47,440 nucleotides of DNA from Microbulbifer mangrovi (GTDB taxonomy: Bacteria > Pseudomonadota > Gammaproteobacteria > Pseudomonadales > Cellvibrionaceae). Location of the stretch: contig NZ_LZDE01000327.1 in the NCBI RefSeq assembly GCF_002009015.1, positions 1 through 47,440 on the forward strand, given 5' to 3'. This document shows positions 1-7,993 of this stretch, in pieces. Each line of letters begins with the position of its first letter. The first letter of the stretch is position 1. A model generated the notes under the pieces. The model made no database searches. It worked only from the letters and a program-made list of their open reading frames with translations, and was not told the DNA's origin. A program made the position numbers and the translations under genes.

Positions 1-49
1 GGCGAGGCATTTCGTTCCGGCCCCGCTGGCATCCACCTGACAACTTAAT

Positions 50-105
50 TTGTGCTCTTTATGCGCAGATCGCCTCGCTCCCGTTTTCGCGTATAAAGCG
101 CACAA
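50..105. repeat. imperfect inverted repeat upstream of the first gene
   Basis: Arms at 50-66 and 89-105 pair at 15 of 17 positions (outer TTGTGC with GCACAA) around a loop of about 22 nt. There is no T-run on the right side and no gene end in view, so it is not a clear terminator. It could be an operator, a leader hairpin or a recombination-site-like fold. The rest of 1-137 shows nothing else I can name. Confidence 0.4.
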
Positions 106-137
106 ACCAAGCTGCCGCCACTCGCGGCGCCAGGTAA

Positions 138-368
138 ATGACCAAAGTTATGGAGAGATATAAATACAATATTTTCGGTAAGGAGGTCCTGATTGAAAGA
201 CGTCAAAACAGTTGGGCAACTTTCTACCAGGGTTCAGAGGGTAAGCGCCGAAATGCTGGAATATTTGTTCCGTCAGAAATTACCGAAGCTGAGTTAACTC
301 AGTATCTATCCGACCTCTATCATGAATGGGCAACTGAAAGGCATCCATACGTGGTACGCCTGGGCTAA
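138..368 (+). CDS. small conserved hypothetical protein (76 aa)
   Basis: A soluble 76-residue protein with no signal peptide or membrane segment. It has a KYNIFGKEV start region, a central beta-rich part and a C-terminal HEWATERHP motif. From memory this layout resembles a short DUF family found in gammaproteobacteria (possibly DUF7661), but I cannot confirm that. The ATG at 138 follows a weak AGG; a second in-frame ATG at 150 would remove four residues and begin closer to the conserved part. It is the first of a run of short + strand genes that look more AT-rich than the rest of the window. Function unknown. Confidence 0.6.
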   Translation: MTKVMERYKYNIFGKEVLIERRQNSWATFYQGSEGKRRNAGIFVPSEITEAELTQYLSDLYHEWATERHPYVVRLG

Positions 369-512
369 AATAATTAAATTGGTATTTATAGGACATCCTG
401 CCTAGAAATAACAGGTAGTAGTGCTTCGAACCTTCTGGCCGCCGCGGAACAACTTTCCAACTGCACGCTATGCATTCGGTAATCGTGAAAACACCTAGAA
501 GAGAGTTAAATT

Positions 513-785
513 GTGAAGAAAAAACATTTTGAAAAGTGGTCCAGGACAAGAGAAAAAGGCAGAAAAAATTTCATTCTGGTCAATGGATTATTGGCTTGGG
601 GATTGCCAATGTTTCTGATAATGACCTTCTTTGTAAACAAGCCTGATGACGCTCAGTGGTCTCCAATTTTTATTTTGATTAGCGCTGTGATTTGGGCCCT
701 CGGGGGATTGGCATTTGGCTATTTTGTTTGGAGATCAACTGAGCGCGCCTACAAGAAAGCCCTCGCAGAGAGACAAGATGCATAA
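513..785 (+). CDS. small two-TM membrane protein, hypothetical
   Basis: A 90-residue protein with a basic N-terminus (MKKKHFEKWSRTREKGRK) and two hydrophobic segments at about residues 23-43 and 51-72, so probably a hairpin in the inner membrane with a charged C-terminal tail. The start is GTG at 513, with GAGAG at 501-505 seven bases upstream. The next gene begins 25 nt after the stop, suggesting co-transcription. No family recognised. The preceding gap 369-512 holds no ORF I would support. Confidence 0.55.
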   Translation: MKKKHFEKWSRTREKGRKNFILVNGLLAWGLPMFLIMTFFVNKPDDAQWSPIFILISAVIWALGGLAFGYFVWRSTERAYKKALAERQDA

Positions 786-810
786 CCACTCGTTTTAAAG
801 GAGTTAGTGA

Positions 811-1326
811 ATGCAAAAAGAAAAATGGTATCAAAATCCGGAAATGCTAGTTGCACTAACAGCGTTATTTATTGGCTTAGTCACTGCGGCCATTTCTATT
901 TATTCTGCCTACATCGATCGCGCATATGCGAAAGCATCGGTCTGGCCAAGAGTTGAAATTTTCAGAAGCTACAATAATAACGGTTTCAGCTACGGAGTTT
1001 CAAATAAAGGCACCGGCCCGGCGATTATAGAATATGCAAAAGTAAGTTCAGGGGATCAATTTTTAAAAAAGTGGGATGAATTACCGGAGTTCAAACATAT
1101 TTCTCAGCCCCACTTCAGCGACATTACATTACCATCAGGACAAACTGTGAATCCCGTTAAGTACGAGGGAGAACTAATTAGAGACATCCTGACTTTAGAT
1201 AAAAATATACAAATCGAGATTTGTTACTGTTCTATTTACGGCGATTGCTGGGTTGTAAACCGATCAAATGAAACCCAACCAACAGAAGCCTGCTCAATTA
1301 GTTCTGAACAGGCATTTGCACAATGA
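811..1326 (+). CDS. hypothetical protein with one N-terminal TM segment (171 aa)
   Basis: The N-terminus carries one hydrophobic stretch (about residues 12-32). It is followed by a soluble beta-rich domain with YGVSNKGTGPAIIEYAKV, a type of sequence common in membrane-anchored hypothetical proteins whose domain would face the periplasm. Two cysteines occur close together (ICYCSIYGDCW). The ATG at 811 has a clear GGAG at 800-803. The stop overlaps the ATG of the next small ORF as ATGA, a sign of translational coupling. Function unknown. AT-rich codon use differs from the enzyme genes further right. Confidence 0.6.
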   Translation: MQKEKWYQNPEMLVALTALFIGLVTAAISIYSAYIDRAYAKASVWPRVEIFRSYNNNGFSYGVSNKGTGPAIIEYAKVSSGDQFLKKWDELPEFKHISQPHFSDITLPSGQTVNPVKYEGELIRDILTLDKNIQIEICYCSIYGDCWVVNRSNETQPTEACSISSEQAFAQ

Positions 1327-1481
1327 AAAAGTATATAGATGTGATCAGTCTTGGCCTCTTCGCCAGGCAGACATATCCTATTACTCCAATGTATCGAAGA
1401 CAGCTAGCAAGAGCAGGTGGGAAAATTCAAGGCCATACGCCATTACATGACGGATCACACCTGACAACCAGAAAACAGTGA
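1323..1481 (+). CDS. possible small ORF, 52 aa, coupled to the previous gene
   Basis: ATG at 1323 overlaps the TGA of the preceding gene (ATGA at 1323-1326) and the frame stays open to TGA at 1479-1481. The product begins MKKYIDVISLGLFARQ and ends in a polar tail with HTPLHDGSH. The overlap is the main reason to list it. It fills most of the gap up to the next gene, but I see no recognised domain and no separate ribosome binding site. It could be chance or the remnant of a longer gene. Confidence 0.35.
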   Translation: MKKYIDVISLGLFARQTYPITPMYRRQLARAGGKIQGHTPLHDGSHLTTRKQ

Positions 1482-1488
1482 CAGGAAT

Positions 1489-1710
1489 ATGGAAGACATA
1501 ATTCTCGAGTCAACGATTACTTGTCCTGAATGCCATCACCAGAAGATGGAAATCATGCCGACAGATTGTTGCATCTTCTTTTATGAGTGCGAGAGCTGCC
1601 ATACCCTGCTAAAACCCAAGCCGGGTGATTGCTGTGTTTTCTGTTCGTTTGGAACCGTGAAGTGCCCGCCAATTCAGCAAGGACAGAGCTGTTGCGGGGA
1701 AAACATATAA
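1489..1710 (+). CDS. cysteine-rich GDCC-motif small protein (73 aa)
   Basis: The protein has 12 cysteines in 73 residues, arranged as CPECH, TDCC, CESCH, GDCCVFCS, VKCPP and SCC. The paired CxxC sets look like a zinc-ribbon or metal-binding protein. The GDCCVFC..G..KCPPIQ block is a recognisable signature of small conserved proteins that, from memory, often sit near heavy-metal genes. No signal peptide. ATG at 1489 has a close AGGA. Metal binding is inferred from the cysteines; the exact role is unknown. Confidence 0.6.
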   Translation: MEDIILESTITCPECHHQKMEIMPTDCCIFFYECESCHTLLKPKPGDCCVFCSFGTVKCPPIQQGQSCCGENI

Positions 1711-1764
1711 TCAAACTGTCCCGTCAATAATCGTAGTTATTTGGTACACAAGGGAGAGCCAACA

Positions 1765-1986
1765 GTGCCTATTCGCAAATGGATTTTTCAATACTTGGTC
1801 ATGCTTATTGTATTGTTCACGCTGTTCGCTGGTGTGCAGTATTTGAAAGGCAGGGAGCTGGAATATTCCCTGGAGTTTGGGATGCTTTGGGCTTTTATCA
1901 GTTCAACCATCTTCCTGGTTGTACGTATACGCAACTATAAAAAAAGAATTGCGTGCCAGCTGTGCAATGATCTACCCGATCAGTGA
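1765..1986 (+). CDS. small two-TM membrane protein, hypothetical
   Basis: About 73 residues with two hydrophobic segments (FQYLVMLIVLFTLFAGV and FGMLWAFISSTIFLVV) and a basic CxxC-bearing tail (RIACQLCNDLPDQ). I chose GTG at 1765 over the in-frame TTG at 1741 because AGGGAGAG at 1751-1758 is well spaced for the GTG and lies inside the longer version. It follows the cysteine-rich gene by about 54 nt and may share its transcript. No family recognised. Confidence 0.45.
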   Translation: MPIRKWIFQYLVMLIVLFTLFAGVQYLKGRELEYSLEFGMLWAFISSTIFLVVRIRNYKKRIACQLCNDLPDQ

Positions 1987-2266
1987 TCCGGATATCGCGA
2001 ATTTATCTCTTAAAACAGCGCTTCACATGCCTGCCTTTCGCTTACTCCATACAGAGCTTTTCACGCAGTTTTCGGCTGATCGATAGGATCAGGCAAGACC
2101 TGGCCTTAATCAGGCAAACCCAATCACCCCGCAAGTACTTAGTATTAACGACATGCAATACAGGTGTCTGGATGTGAATGGCCAAGTAGCCACGCTCACG
2201 CTCGACCCTGCGGGTTGTCTATTGGGCAACTGGAAAGACTCAACAAGGTTTAAGAGGACCGCGGCT

Positions 2267-3121
<855 letters not shown>

Positions 3122-3201
3122 TACAGACAAACACCAGACGCTGATATCAACGATATCAACCCGGTTCGTTTGCGCCAGCGCGACAACCGGGTAACTCTCG
3201 A

Positions 3202-3906
3202 TTAGCGCCTCTTATTGGCAGGCCGCGCGGCCACTTTCTTCGCCAAAAAGATCGTGTGCCGTGCACCCTTACCGGGACGCTCGCGCACGGTCTTAACCTC
3301 GACCTGAAAGCCGGCCTTCTTCAATCGGCTGACGTATACGCTATCCGGCGATGCGGACCAAACCGCCAACATGCCGCCCTTAGCCAGGCTGTTGTAGATA
3401 CTGCTGGTACCCTCGACAGAATACAGCCAGTTGTTGTCGGTGTGCGTCAGGCCCTCGGGGCCATTGTCCACATCCAGGAGCACGGCGTCATACAGACGGT
3501 CATGCTCCGTCAGCAGCTCGGCCACGTCGCCAATATGTACTCTTACCCGGCGGTCATCCAATGGACTCCCGGCGCACTCCCCCAGGGGCCCACGGTTCCA
3601 CTCCACTACCTCCGGAATCAGGTCAGCGACGATCACCTCGGCTGTGGATGGCACCGCGTCAAGCGCCGCGGCCAGTGTATAGCCCATGCCCATTCCGCCC
3701 ACGACGACACGGGCGTTGTTACGATTCTTCAGGTGGGCGCAGCCCAGTACCGAAAGCTGCTGCTCACTGTTGAACCGGCGACTGTTCATCAGCTCGCCAC
3801 GGGGCCCGGACAATGAAATGGAGAATTCCTGGTCGCGCTGGCGCAGCGTGAGCACTCCGCCATCGTTGGGAATCTGGGCGGTGCCGAGTTCGATCCAGGG
3901 TTTCAT
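3202..3906 (-). CDS. spermidine-synthase-like class I methyltransferase-fold protein
   Basis: A 234-residue protein with the Rossmann glycine motif VVVGGMGMGYTLAAAL at about residues 67-82, an acidic residue ending the next strand (IVADLIPEVVEWNR), an IGDV motif and YDAVLLDVDNGPEG. This is the layout of spermine/spermidine-synthase-like proteins of unknown substrate. It lacks the N-terminal beta-sheet domain in full length, and the gatekeeper region differs from true SpeE. It may therefore be a methyltransferase-fold protein rather than an aminopropyltransferase. The lysine/arginine-rich C-terminus (PANKRR) is unremarkable. Family assignment is good, function open. Confidence 0.75.
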   Translation of the reverse strand: MKPWIELGTAQIPNDGGVLTLRQRDQEFSISLSGPRGELMNSRRFNSEQQLSVLGCAHLKNRNNARVVVGGMGMGYTLAAALDAVPSTAEVIVADLIPEVVEWNRGPLGECAGSPLDDRRVRVHIGDVAELLTEHDRLYDAVLLDVDNGPEGLTHTDNNWLYSVEGTSSIYNSLAKGGMLAVWSASPDSVYVSRLKKAGFQVEVKTVRERPGKGARHTIFLAKKVAARPANKRR

Positions 3907-4062
3907 GGGGAGGGCTCACTCTCGTCTGGTGGATATGGGGCGATGCGGACTGCGCGCGCAATGTAGCACACGTTGGTTGAACATGCCGGCGACGTTAATA
4001 TGCACACATTCGCCAGGCCAGCTATGGCGCCCATACATGCCCGCAACCCCATTGAGAATCCC

Positions 4063-4200
4063 ATGAACCGCCGGAAGAAAGTCAACCAGATCCTGAAGAA
4101 GAAGGCCAAGAAGGCCAACGACAAGCTCAATCCGAAGAGCAAGCCTCGCTATATATCCAAGGCCGAGCGAGCCAAGCAGGAACAACAAGCCGGCGAGTAA
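4063..4200 (+). CDS. DUF2986 small basic protein (45 aa)
   Basis: A 45-residue, very basic protein: MNRRKKVNQILKKKAKKAN, then KPRYISKAERAK and an acidic end. This matches my memory of the DUF2986 family, short lysine-rich proteins of unknown role in marine gammaproteobacteria. I chose ATG 4063 because the family starts at MNR(K/R)KK; the in-frame ATGs further upstream (4000 and others) would add residues with no similarity. Nucleic-acid or ribosome association would suit the charge but is only a guess. Confidence 0.7.
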   Translation: MNRRKKVNQILKKKAKKANDKLNPKSKPRYISKAERAKQEQQAGE

Positions 4201-4263
4201 CCATCGACCGCAGGCTCTCTTCAGGATCGCAACAGCAGCACCATAACAATACAGCGAACCCCC

Positions 4264-4737
4264 ATGCAGATTTTCAACCTGGCAGATGTCCCGCAAGCCA
4301 TTGATACCCTGGCCCGATGGCACTTCAACGAATGGCACGCGCTCTACCCCGAGGAGACGCTGGAAGATTTCCGGGCAGATCTGGAGGCATCGGCGGCGCA
4401 TGGGACAGTACCTTCCACATTTGTCGCGCAAGTAGACGGCAAGGTGGTTGGCTCAATCAGCCTACTACCCCATGATATGGACATCGACGAGCCGTGGACA
4501 CCGTGGCTGGCCAACCTGTTTGTACACCCGGATTACCGGCAGCAAGGCGTTGGCAAGCAGCTGATCGAGCATTTGATCGCCTTTGCTCGCCGCAATTCGC
4601 TGGACCGCCTATACCTGTTCACGCCCAGCAGCCGCGACTATTACGAGGCGCTGGGCTGGGCATTATTGAGTACGCAGTCCTATAAAGGCCAGCAGGTAGA
4701 TATCATGCTGCGAGCGCTAGCAAAAGAAAATGATTAA
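4264..4737 (+). CDS. GNAT family N-acetyltransferase
   Basis: A 157-residue single-domain GNAT enzyme, expected to move an acetyl group from acetyl-CoA to an amine. The core is visible: VAQVDGKVVGSISLLP (strands 2-4), then WLANLFVHPDYRQQGVGKQLIEHL with the RQQGVGK acetyl-CoA pyrophosphate loop at about residues 96-104, then LYLFTPSSRDYYEALGW, the typical last helix and strand. The substrate is unknown. It starts 63 nt after the DUF2986 gene and may share its transcript. Confidence 0.85.
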   Translation: MQIFNLADVPQAIDTLARWHFNEWHALYPEETLEDFRADLEASAAHGTVPSTFVAQVDGKVVGSISLLPHDMDIDEPWTPWLANLFVHPDYRQQGVGKQLIEHLIAFARRNSLDRLYLFTPSSRDYYEALGWALLSTQSYKGQQVDIMLRALAKEND

Positions 4738-4753
4738 CCGACTTGTGGCCGAA

Positions 4754-5659
4754 TCAGTGCTCAGCCGCTGCACCCGTTGATACGCGCCGAGCCATTTCAA
4801 TCTCCCGCTGGAACAGCTGCCTCATGGCATAGCGATAGATTTCCGGGCTATTCGCGGCGTGAGTGCCGCCCTCGATAGAGTTGAAACGAATACTCCAAGG
4901 AGCGTCCTGGCGACCTGACCAGTGCTCTTGCCATTCGCGTGCGAGCTCGCGATTTTCCTGATAGCGGTCTTTCGTTGCACTGGAGACAATCAGCATTAGG
5001 TCGCCACGCTCAGCCTTTGCCGGCTCTGCATAGAATTGCGCTTTATTGGGATGCAAGCTGGGGTTGCCCGAAATCCGCCCCCAGAACAGATCCGGATGAT
5101 TGAAGGCAGAGTACAGCACCATGAAGCCGCCACGACTCTGGCCATACAGAACTCGCCGGGTTGTGTCGATCCTGTATCGGCTTTCCACTGTTGGCAAAAG
5201 CTCCTGCTCCAGGAAGTGATGAAAGTTTTCTGCCCCACCGCTGCGGTTCCACTGAGTAGTTTCGGTGGAAAAATCTGCATCACGCCAGTTGATTGCGGGA
5301 TCAAATCCACCATAGGCGATACCAACCACAATGGCTTCGGGGATATTGTCGTCATAATGGAGAAACATATGGTTGGCGGCGAGAATCGGGAACAGTGAAT
5401 CACCATCAAGCAGGTAGATTACGGGGTATTGTTTCTCTGGAGACTTTTCATATCCCTCGGGCAATCGTACATATATGTGGTAGGGACGTCCGACGTTGGT
5501 CGATTCCAGTCTGAAGTAATCGCCTTTCAATGCAGGAAGATAGTCCAGAGGGGTGAAATCCATGCCAACTTGTTTTTTTTCATCATTCCGATGACTGTCG
5601 CAAGCATAAAGCAAGAGGGTCAGTACAAGGGTAAGCGACACTGCGGATATCCGGTCCAT
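4754..5659 (-). CDS. putative esterase (PF00756-type alpha/beta hydrolase), probable lipoprotein
   Basis: An alpha/beta hydrolase of the esterase D / ferric-enterobactin-esterase-like group (301 aa). ATG at 5659 is preferred over TTG at 5665 because GAGAG at 5669-5675 fits it. The N-terminus has a hydrophobic run ending LLYACDS, probably a lipoprotein signal, though Y in the lipobox is unusual. Seen further on: YLLDGDSLF, the nucleophile elbow YGQSRGG, and a late GGTHAANSPEIYRYA that should carry the catalytic histidine. Substrates of this group include siderophore esters, acyl esters and S-formylglutathione. The envelope location argues against the last. It is convergent with the GNAT gene, 16 nt apart. 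Confidence 0.8.
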   Translation of the reverse strand: MDRISAVSLTLVLTLLLYACDSHRNDEKKQVGMDFTPLDYLPALKGDYFRLESTNVGRPYHIYVRLPEGYEKSPEKQYPVIYLLDGDSLFPILAANHMFLHYDDNIPEAIVVGIAYGGFDPAINWRDADFSTETTQWNRSGGAENFHHFLEQELLPTVESRYRIDTTRRVLYGQSRGGFMVLYSAFNHPDLFWGRISGNPSLHPNKAQFYAEPAKAERGDLMLIVSSATKDRYQENRELAREWQEHWSGRQDAPWSIRFNSIEGGTHAANSPEIYRYAMRQLFQREIEMARRVSTGAAAEH

Positions 5660-5916
5660 AAACAAAGCTCTCTCACTTAAATCATCATACGACTCACTGG
5701 ACTATGATGAGTGTAAAACTTGCCAGGGTCCAGATGGACAAAAGCCACTCAGGTTATCGGCGTTTCAATATGCCGGCCATTCGGAAGCGCACCAAGTAGA
5801 GAAGGTAGGCTATGTACTTTTTGATAACAAACAGCTTCGGCAGGCCTGCCCGTGATCATTAGTTAATCACTTTTTCTAACGCTCGCCATGGAACATTAAT
5901 CTCAAGGAGGATAGAA

Positions 5917-6195
5917 ATGGATCCATTTGGAAATATACAGAGCAAGCACCTATCCATAGTGCTCTCGTTTGCCAGGATACTGTGTTTCTTCTCGATGCTG
6001 GCTTTTATCGTGATTCTGTTGGGCACGATATTCAGCCCGTTCATCGGATACCCGATTCTCTATTTCATCTGGTTTATTGGCGTTCCCATATCAGGCTTTA
6101 TACTGTCGGCCCTGCTGGCCGCCCTGGTGGCATTTGAAGAGGGATTCAGACAGAGGACCGAGCGGATACTGACTGAAAAGCAGGATCCCGCTTGA
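5917..6195 (+). CDS. small two-TM membrane protein, hypothetical
   Basis: A 92-residue protein with two hydrophobic segments (about residues 20-45 and 48-72) joined by a short turn, and a charged C-terminal tail (RQRTERILTEKQD). The ATG has an excellent AAGGAGG about eight bases upstream, so translation is likely. No known family recognised. The 257 nt before it (5660-5916) contain no supported gene; it must hold the divergent promoters for this gene and the esterase lipoprotein. Confidence 0.55.
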   Translation: MDPFGNIQSKHLSIVLSFARILCFFSMLAFIVILLGTIFSPFIGYPILYFIWFIGVPISGFILSALLAALVAFEEGFRQRTERILTEKQDPA

Positions 6196-6239
6196 TTTCA
6201 CCTGTAGTGCGCCCTAATAACGACATAATGGATTATTCG

Positions 6240-6644
6240 ATGAAATTAACCGCTGTTCTCGCTTGCCTATTCCTGGCATCTCCCATGACCCTGGCATCAT
6301 CAACCGATCTCAAGGGGGTGTGGAAGCTGAAATCCGGCGAGTACATCAACGGTGAGGGAAAACTGGTCAGTTACCAGTCACTCAATATGCAGTCCCTGAA
6401 AATCATTTCCGATACCCACTTCAGTTTCACCTCCATGAAGGGCGACACTTTCTGGGCTTCGGGCACTGGGTCTTATGAGTTCGAGGACGGCAAGTACGTC
6501 GAGAAGCTACAGCTCAATTCCTTTGGCGAGAAACCGGGCGCGATATTCGCGTTTGATGCCAGGGTAGAAGGGGAATACTGGTACAACACTCGCTGGAAAA
6601 ATGGCAAGCGGGTTGAATACGAGGTATGGCAAAAGGTCGAATGA
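6240..6644 (+). CDS. secreted lipocalin-like hypothetical protein
   Basis: The protein starts MKLTAVLACLFLASPMTLAS, a clean Sec signal peptide, so the mature protein of about 115 residues is periplasmic or secreted. I chose ATG 6240 over the longer frame from 6192, which would bury the signal. The mature part is beta-rich: LKGVWKLKSGEYING, SDTHFSFTSMKGDTFWASGTGSYEF and a closing RWKNGKRVEYEVWQKVE. This is the pattern of small lipocalin-like proteins of unknown ligand. It begins 44 nt after the preceding small membrane protein gene and may be co-transcribed. Confidence 0.6.
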   Translation: MKLTAVLACLFLASPMTLASSTDLKGVWKLKSGEYINGEGKLVSYQSLNMQSLKIISDTHFSFTSMKGDTFWASGTGSYEFEDGKYVEKLQLNSFGEKPGAIFAFDARVEGEYWYNTRWKNGKRVEYEVWQKVE

Positions 6645-6718
6645 CCCGATTCACAGCGGCCACCAACCGTTGATACTGCGCCGGTAAGTAAACTGTGCCC
6701 CATACGGCGGGGCACGAG

Positions 6719-7813
6719 CTATTGCGCTTTATCCACGCGCATTTTGTTTTCAACGCGGTGAATGCGCCGTGCTACGGGCTGCTCGAGCAATTCCTCCAGC
6801 CCGCTTATTGCATCCAGCATACCGTTCACCCTGCGCTTTTCTTCCCCTTCCAGGCTGGTGTAAAAATCATGGCAGCGCTGCCACATCCATTGCATATAGG
6901 GAAACGTCAGACGCGTTCCGCTGACACCCTCGATGGTAAACCCGACTTCACCGATTGCCCTATCTATCTGATCTCCGCCCTGCCAGTTACCGACCTGTTC
7001 CATGGTCTGCCGAATTACCGGACCCTGCTCCTCCAGCATGCGTTGCAATACCGGATACAGGGTGTCGGGCACTTCGTCATCCGCTAAAAACTCACCGGAT
7101 AGCGGCGCGGGCTCGATCATGCGCTTGACCCAGGCCACCACATTGGGTGCCTGCGCTTCCATCAACCGTCCGGAATAGGGATCGCGATACAGGTGCGCGC
7201 ACAGGGGGCCGATCAGGCCGAAGTCTCCGATACTGGGGCGGCTGCCGAGCAGAAAGGGATATACGGCAAAGTGCCGATCCAGATCCGCCAGCAGGCTCAG
7301 GTAACTTTTTTCGATCGCGGGAACGATGTCGTCTTTCACCCCCAGCATCGGCAGCGCGCCAGCGAACGGCCTGGCGGTCTGCTGGCCAATGGCCATCTGC
7401 TCTTCTTTGCTGGCGTGCGGTGCGGATGTGCGACCGAACTCGCCGATAGCGAAATTTCGGTTTTCGTCGATATTCCAGCGGTAATGCATCGCCGGAATAA
7501 CGAGCCATTCATCGCCGTAGGTTTCGAGTAAAAGTGAGACTAGATTTTGTTTCGGAGTTCTGGGATAGACACTGGCTTCAGGATAACGCTTTTCCAGAAA
7601 GTCAATTATCTCGGTGGTATCCTGAATCGCTTTATCGTCATCACTAATCAGTACCGGGATATAACGCACACCGGTACGCGGAATAATGACATTTTGAAAC
7701 ACTTCCCGCGAGGCGGTGACCTCTTCGAAAGGAATGCTTTTGTATTTTAGGTAGCAACGAAGCTTTCCCGTATAAAGAGAGACTTCGGCACCAATAAGCT
7801 GATGTGAAACCAT
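6719..7813 (-). CDS. large glutathione S-transferase family protein
   Basis: About 364 residues. The N-terminus reads HQLIGAEVSLYTGKLRCYLKYKSIPFEEV, a thioredoxin-fold GST domain with a Y..K..CYL active-site-like region. It continues with VRYIPVLISDDDKAIQDTTEIIDFLE, which includes the conserved cis-Pro and the glutathione-binding D-T/S motif. A helical C-terminal domain has RPSIGDFGLIGPL, the GST N-capping region. It is longer than usual GSTs (200-250 aa) because of a C-terminal extension of about 100 residues. ATG 7813 has GGGGA upstream; the longer frame to 7876 adds basic residues without GST character. Detoxification or reductase role inferred. Confidence 0.75.
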   Translation of the reverse strand: MVSHQLIGAEVSLYTGKLRCYLKYKSIPFEEVTASREVFQNVIIPRTGVRYIPVLISDDDKAIQDTTEIIDFLEKRYPEASVYPRTPKQNLVSLLLETYGDEWLVIPAMHYRWNIDENRNFAIGEFGRTSAPHASKEEQMAIGQQTARPFAGALPMLGVKDDIVPAIEKSYLSLLADLDRHFAVYPFLLGSRPSIGDFGLIGPLCAHLYRDPYSGRLMEAQAPNVVAWVKRMIEPAPLSGEFLADDEVPDTLYPVLQRMLEEQGPVIRQTMEQVGNWQGGDQIDRAIGEVGFTIEGVSGTRLTFPYMQWMWQRCHDFYTSLEGEEKRRVNGMLDAISGLEELLEQPVARRIHRVENKMRVDKAQ

Positions 7814-7937
7814 GCGGCGTCCCCGACGATTCTTTATTCTTGCAAGAATGTTAGAAGGCCAATAATTTAACGGCAATACCGTTTAGCGCCACATCGCCTG
7901 ACCGTTTCTTCAGGTTGCCGGACTGGGCCACATCCCC

Positions 7938-7973
7938 AAAAAAAAAGCCCCGGGAAGATACCCGGGGCTTTTT
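7938..7973 (-). terminator. rho-independent terminator of the GH13 gene at 7994
   Basis: The 8-bp stem GCCCCGGG / CCCGGGGC (7947-7954 and 7961-7968) has a 6-nt loop. On the - strand it is followed by a T-run (the A-run 7938-7946), which suits the amylase gene ending at 7994. A T5 on the other side would also allow + strand termination. Confidence 0.85.
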
Positions 7974-7993
7974 GTGTTTGGTGAACAATTACA

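Noticed and set aside
34-1468. Shared CACCTGACAAC at 34-44 and 1458-1468 as a possible boundary repeat
   Set aside because: An 11-nt match in about 1.5 kb is not far from chance, and the flanks do not extend the similarity.
1-1500. Integron-like cassette array (small orphan ORFs with hairpins)
   Set aside because: I could not find paired RYYYAAC/GTTRRRY core sites around the hairpin at 50-105 or between the genes, and the 25-nt gap between the second and third genes is too short for an attC site.
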